Below, piece after piece: positions 4,480-6,827 of a stretch of DNA of 6,827 nucleotides. The stretch is from Sphingobacteriales bacterium (GTDB lineage Bacteria > Bacteroidota > Bacteroidia > Chitinophagales > Chitinophagaceae). The notes beneath the pieces were generated by a model. It was given only the letters and a program-made list of their open reading frames with translations. It was not told the DNA's origin and searched no databases. Within the stretch, counting starts at the first letter, position 1. Every line of letters starts with the position of its first letter. The stretch covers positions 1 to 6,827 of the forward strand of contig JAHEFC010000214.1 in assembly GCA_024640385.1 (NCBI GenBank). The letters run 5' to 3'. The position numbers and the translations under genes were made by a program.

Positions 4480-6489
4480 CTATTTTTTTGTTGTATCGCT
4501 GGATGTTTTACCAAGGCTGAATGTAATTGGTACATTGGAGCCTGCGGCCGAAACCCTGATGTAGCCTTGCATTTCCTGGTGCAAGGCTGAACAGAAGTCT
4601 GTACAATACATTGGATAAACACCAACGGCTTCCGGAACCCATTTCAGTGTCTGGGTTTCTCCAGGCATGATCAGCAGTTCGGCATTATTGGCGCCTTTAA
4701 CTGCAAATCCATGGGGTACATCCCAGTCTTGCTCAAGATTGGTCACGTGGAAGTATATCTCATCGCCCAATTTCACACCTTCGATATTATCCGGTGCAAA
4801 ATGTGAACGGATCGCGGTCATATAGACATGCACTTTATTTCCTTCCCTGACCACTTTGGATTCTTTTTCACCTTTTGATGCGTAAGGATTCTTGTTGTCT
4901 TCGATCTTGTAGAACTTGGTTGAATTCTTACTGATCAGGTCTGCCGGTATTGCCTGTGCATAGTGCGGTTCGCCAATGGTTGGGAAGTCGAGGATCAACT
5001 GCATCTTGTCACCGCTGATGTCGTAGATCTGGGCACTTTGCGCGAGTTCGGGCCCTGTAGGCAGATACCTGTCTTTAGTGATCTTGTTGTAAGCGATCAC
5101 ATATTTGTCCCAGGGTTTCCTGGTGTCACCACCGGGTACAAGAAGGTGACCTATCGAATAATATGTTGGAACCCTGTCGAGCACTTTAAGGTCTTTCACA
5201 TTCCATTTTACGATCTCTGATGATACAAAGAAGGAGGTGTAAGCATTGCCCCTGCTGTCGAACTCTGTGTGCAAGGGGCCCAGGCCGGGCTTCTTTACTT
5301 CGCCATGAAGCGCTGCTTCGTATTTGATCACAGGAATGCCACCATATTCACCATCGAATGTTTTGTCTGCAATGGCCTTTGTTATCTTGTCGAAAGAGAA
5401 AACAGGAATCAGAGCAGCCAGTTTACCGGAACCAACGATGTATTGACCCGTTGGATCAACATCACAGCCGTGGGGCGATTTGGGGCAGGGGATGAAATAA
5501 CATATATCTTTCAAAAGAACAGGATCCAGCACAGTGACTTCAGTTCTGATCTCTGATTTTGCAGTGTGGGCATTTTCGTCGTACGTATTATGTGCATACT
5601 TCACAGACCTTTTCTCTCCTTTTCCTGCTTTCAGGTATTCCTCTGCTTTTTTCCAGTTGATGGCCAGGATGAAATCCTTATCACGCTGTGATGCATTTAC
5701 CTCTAGAAGGGAGTTCGCCTGCTCAGAGTTATAACAACTGAAGAAGAACCAGCCATGGCTGGGTCCTTTACCGGCATGGCTGAGGTCAAAATTGACACCT
5801 GGCAGCAGCAATTGGAATGCGATATCCATAGCTCCTTCCTTACTGACGCTGATGAAGCTGATTGTACCTTTGAAATTCTGTTTATATGTACTGATAGGTA
5901 CATCCTGGTTGTTTCCAATGGGTACACTGAATCTTGTACCGGCAACAACATACTCTGTATTTTCAGTGATGAAAGGAGAGGAGTGGTTGCCTGCGCTGTT
6001 GGGTAGTTCAATGATCTCTGCCGTACGGAATGTTTTAAGGTCTATACGTGCCACCCTCGGGGTGTTATTGGCATTGCCAAAAACCCAACGTCCATCCTGC
6101 TCACCATTGGTTTGGGACAGCTCTGTATGGTGAAGGTCGTCCCAGGGTACAAATCCATGGGAAGTATTCAGCATGGGTTTGGATTCTTCGCTATACCCAT
6201 ATCCCTTTTCAGGATCAACGGAAAAAACAGGGATTACGCGAAAAAGGCGTCCGGAAGGCAGGCCATAGACAGACATCTGTCCGCTGAACCCGCCGGAGAC
6301 AAAATTGTAGAATTGGTCGTACTTGCCAGGTGCAACATAGGCTTTGGCGGCTGCGTCACCGCTCACTGCACTTGTCGCATCCTTGGGTTTACAGGAGGTC
6401 CAGCTGAATCCCACTATCAGGAGGGCTGAAGCTCCAACTATCAATCTTTGGATCATGTTGGGGTATTTTGAGTGAATAATCATTTTCAT
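4480..6489 (-). CDS. nosZ: NosZ, nitrous oxide reductase, clade II (Sec-dependent)
   Basis: NosZ reduces N2O to N2 in the periplasm. This copy has 669 residues. It begins with a Sec-type signal and no twin-arginine motif, a mark of clade II; the signal ends in FSWTSC (C33), suggesting a lipoprotein. A seven-bladed propeller region follows with all seven CuZ histidines in place: H120 and H121 (DLHHTE), H169 (GNHSS), H340 (SPHG), H407 (PLHTEF), H448 (SIGHLL) and H509 (EPHYAQ). The C-terminal cupredoxin domain, about 545-650, carries CuA ligands H593 (DVPHGF), C629, C633, H637 and M640 in CTDFCSALHQEM. Aspartate 631 sits where clade I has tryptophan. The ATG at 6487-6489 follows the cytochrome stop by 12 bases. 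Starts at M3 (6483) or M12 (6456) are possible, and M12 gives the tidiest signal peptide. The TAG stop follows a run of seven A. No key residue is missing, so the enzyme looks functional. Confidence 0.97.
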   Translation of the reverse strand: MKMIIHSKYPNMIQRLIVGASALLIVGFSWTSCKPKDATSAVSGDAAAKAYVAPGKYDQFYNFVSGGFSGQMSVYGLPSGRLFRVIPVFSVDPEKGYGYSEESKPMLNTSHGFVPWDDLHHTELSQTNGEQDGRWVFGNANNTPRVARIDLKTFRTAEIIELPNSAGNHSSPFITENTEYVVAGTRFSVPIGNNQDVPISTYKQNFKGTISFISVSKEGAMDIAFQLLLPGVNFDLSHAGKGPSHGWFFFSCYNSEQANSLLEVNASQRDKDFILAINWKKAEEYLKAGKGEKRSVKYAHNTYDENAHTAKSEIRTEVTVLDPVLLKDICYFIPCPKSPHGCDVDPTGQYIVGSGKLAALIPVFSFDKITKAIADKTFDGEYGGIPVIKYEAALHGEVKKPGLGPLHTEFDSRGNAYTSFFVSSEIVKWNVKDLKVLDRVPTYYSIGHLLVPGGDTRKPWDKYVIAYNKITKDRYLPTGPELAQSAQIYDISGDKMQLILDFPTIGEPHYAQAIPADLISKNSTKFYKIEDNKNPYASKGEKESKVVREGNKVHVYMTAIRSHFAPDNIEGVKLGDEIYFHVTNLEQDWDVPHGFAVKGANNAELLIMPGETQTLKWVPEAVGVYPMYCTDFCSALHQEMQGYIRVSAAGSNVPITFSLGKTSSDTTKK

Positions 6490-6501
6490 ACTTAATAGGA
6501 G

Positions 6502-6827
6502 TTATTTGGCCCCGTCGTTCTTTCTCATGAACTCGTAGATCGAACGGGCGTCTTCATCGGTAAGATTCTGATTGGGCATTCTGACCAGGCATATCTCCAG
6601 CTGAGCCTGGGCCTTGGGGTCTTTGTTCAGCATTTCGTCCACATTGGTAACGAAATTCATGATCCACTCCGGGCTATGGCGCTTGGTTACGCCGGTCCAT
6701 CCCGGGTCAACAAGTTTTTCATCAGTCAGTTTATGGCAGGCGTTGCATTTCACATCAAAAATGCTCTGTCCTCTTGCCACCATCTGTTCATTCAATGTTG
6801 GATCTATGGTTACGTTCTGGAATTTTC
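6502..6827 (-). CDS. Mono-haem cytochrome c, class I (5' partial)
   Basis: The frame is open from the right edge to TAA at 6502-6504, giving 107 visible residues. A single haem site CNACH (visible residues 27-31) and a probable axial methionine in VRMPNQNL (visible residue 83) define a small class I cytochrome c. The spacing and the closing helix (DEDARSIYEFM) fit the family. The true start and any signal peptide lie outside the window. The first in-frame ATG (6783) and the TTG at 6793-6795 are both internal, because the frame continues upstream as KFQNVTIDPT. It lies 12 bases before nosZ on the same strand, so it is probably a periplasmic electron donor to NosZ, by analogy with cytochromes in other clade II nos clusters. 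It could instead be the C-terminal domain of a larger multi-domain protein. Confidence 0.88.
   Translation of the reverse strand, partial: KFQNVTIDPTLNEQMVARGQSIFDVKCNACHKLTDEKLVDPGWTGVTKRHSPEWIMNFVTNVDEMLNKDPKAQAQLEICLVRMPNQNLTDEDARSIYEFMRKNDGAK

Noticed and set aside
4483..4489. Run of seven A at the end of nosZ as a programmed frameshift site.
   Set aside because: It encodes the last lysines directly before the stop, and there is no downstream stimulatory structure or alternative extended frame of interest.
5703..6011. Long open frame of 102 codons on the minus strand inside nosZ.
   Set aside because: It lies in another frame of the same strand as a clearly intact nosZ. The predicted protein is low in recognisable structure and begins inside the CuZ domain.
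4475..6503. Perfect 10-bp inverted repeat AACTCCTATT (4475-4484) and AATAGGAGTT (6494-6503) at the two ends of nosZ.
   Set aside because: It could hint at a cassette boundary. However, one copy overlaps the nosZ stop and the other sits in a short AT-rich spacer, there are no target duplications, and the match does not extend past 10 bp. Chance is sufficient.
6793..6795. TTG as start of the cytochrome c.
   Set aside because: The frame stays open upstream to the window edge, and a periplasmic cytochrome needs a signal peptide, so this TTG is internal.

Overview
The window holds most of a nitrous oxide reductase (nos) operon of the atypical, Sec-dependent clade II type. The order on the minus strand is cytochrome c, nosZ, a membrane-domain/NosL fusion, nosD, nosF, nosY, and then a group III truncated haemoglobin. 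Gene order, lipoprotein-type signals, weak or absent Shine-Dalgarno sequences and moderate GC point to the phylum Bacteroidota. Chitinophagaceae or a relative is my guess from overall style, not something the sequence proves.

Layout, left to right. At 2-109 is the tail of an unrecognised plus-strand membrane protein. At 110-341 is a convergent intergenic region. It consists almost wholly of two inverted arrays of a degenerate 7-bp repeat (112-181 and 247-344) around a perfect 10-bp terminator hairpin (205-231). From 342 to the right edge every gene is on the minus strand, so transcription runs right to left: cytochrome c (partial, 6827-6502), nosZ (6489-4480), the NosL fusion (4461-3442), nosD (3445-2195), nosF (2198-1482), nosY (1485-718) and the truncated haemoglobin (716-342). 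Spacers are 12 and 18 bases in the first part. From the NosL gene onward the genes are joined by three 4-base ATGA stop/start overlaps and one 1-base gap, which looks like one translationally coupled unit. No internal promoter was seen, so the operon promoter must lie beyond the right edge.

How the genes work together. The cytochrome c probably passes electrons to NosZ, which reduces N2O to N2 in the periplasm with CuA and CuZ centres. All seven CuZ histidines and the CuA ligand set can be read. NosD, NosF and NosY form the beta-helix protein/ATPase/permease module needed to mature CuZ, and the NosL domain is the copper chaperone. The truncated haemoglobin suggests handling of NO or O2 near a sensitive copper enzyme. 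No nosR, nosX or NO/nitrite reductase gene is in the window.

The points most worth a second look are the heptad inverted-repeat structure, the NosL fusion with a lipobox buried mid-protein, and the haemoglobin tied to the nos operon.
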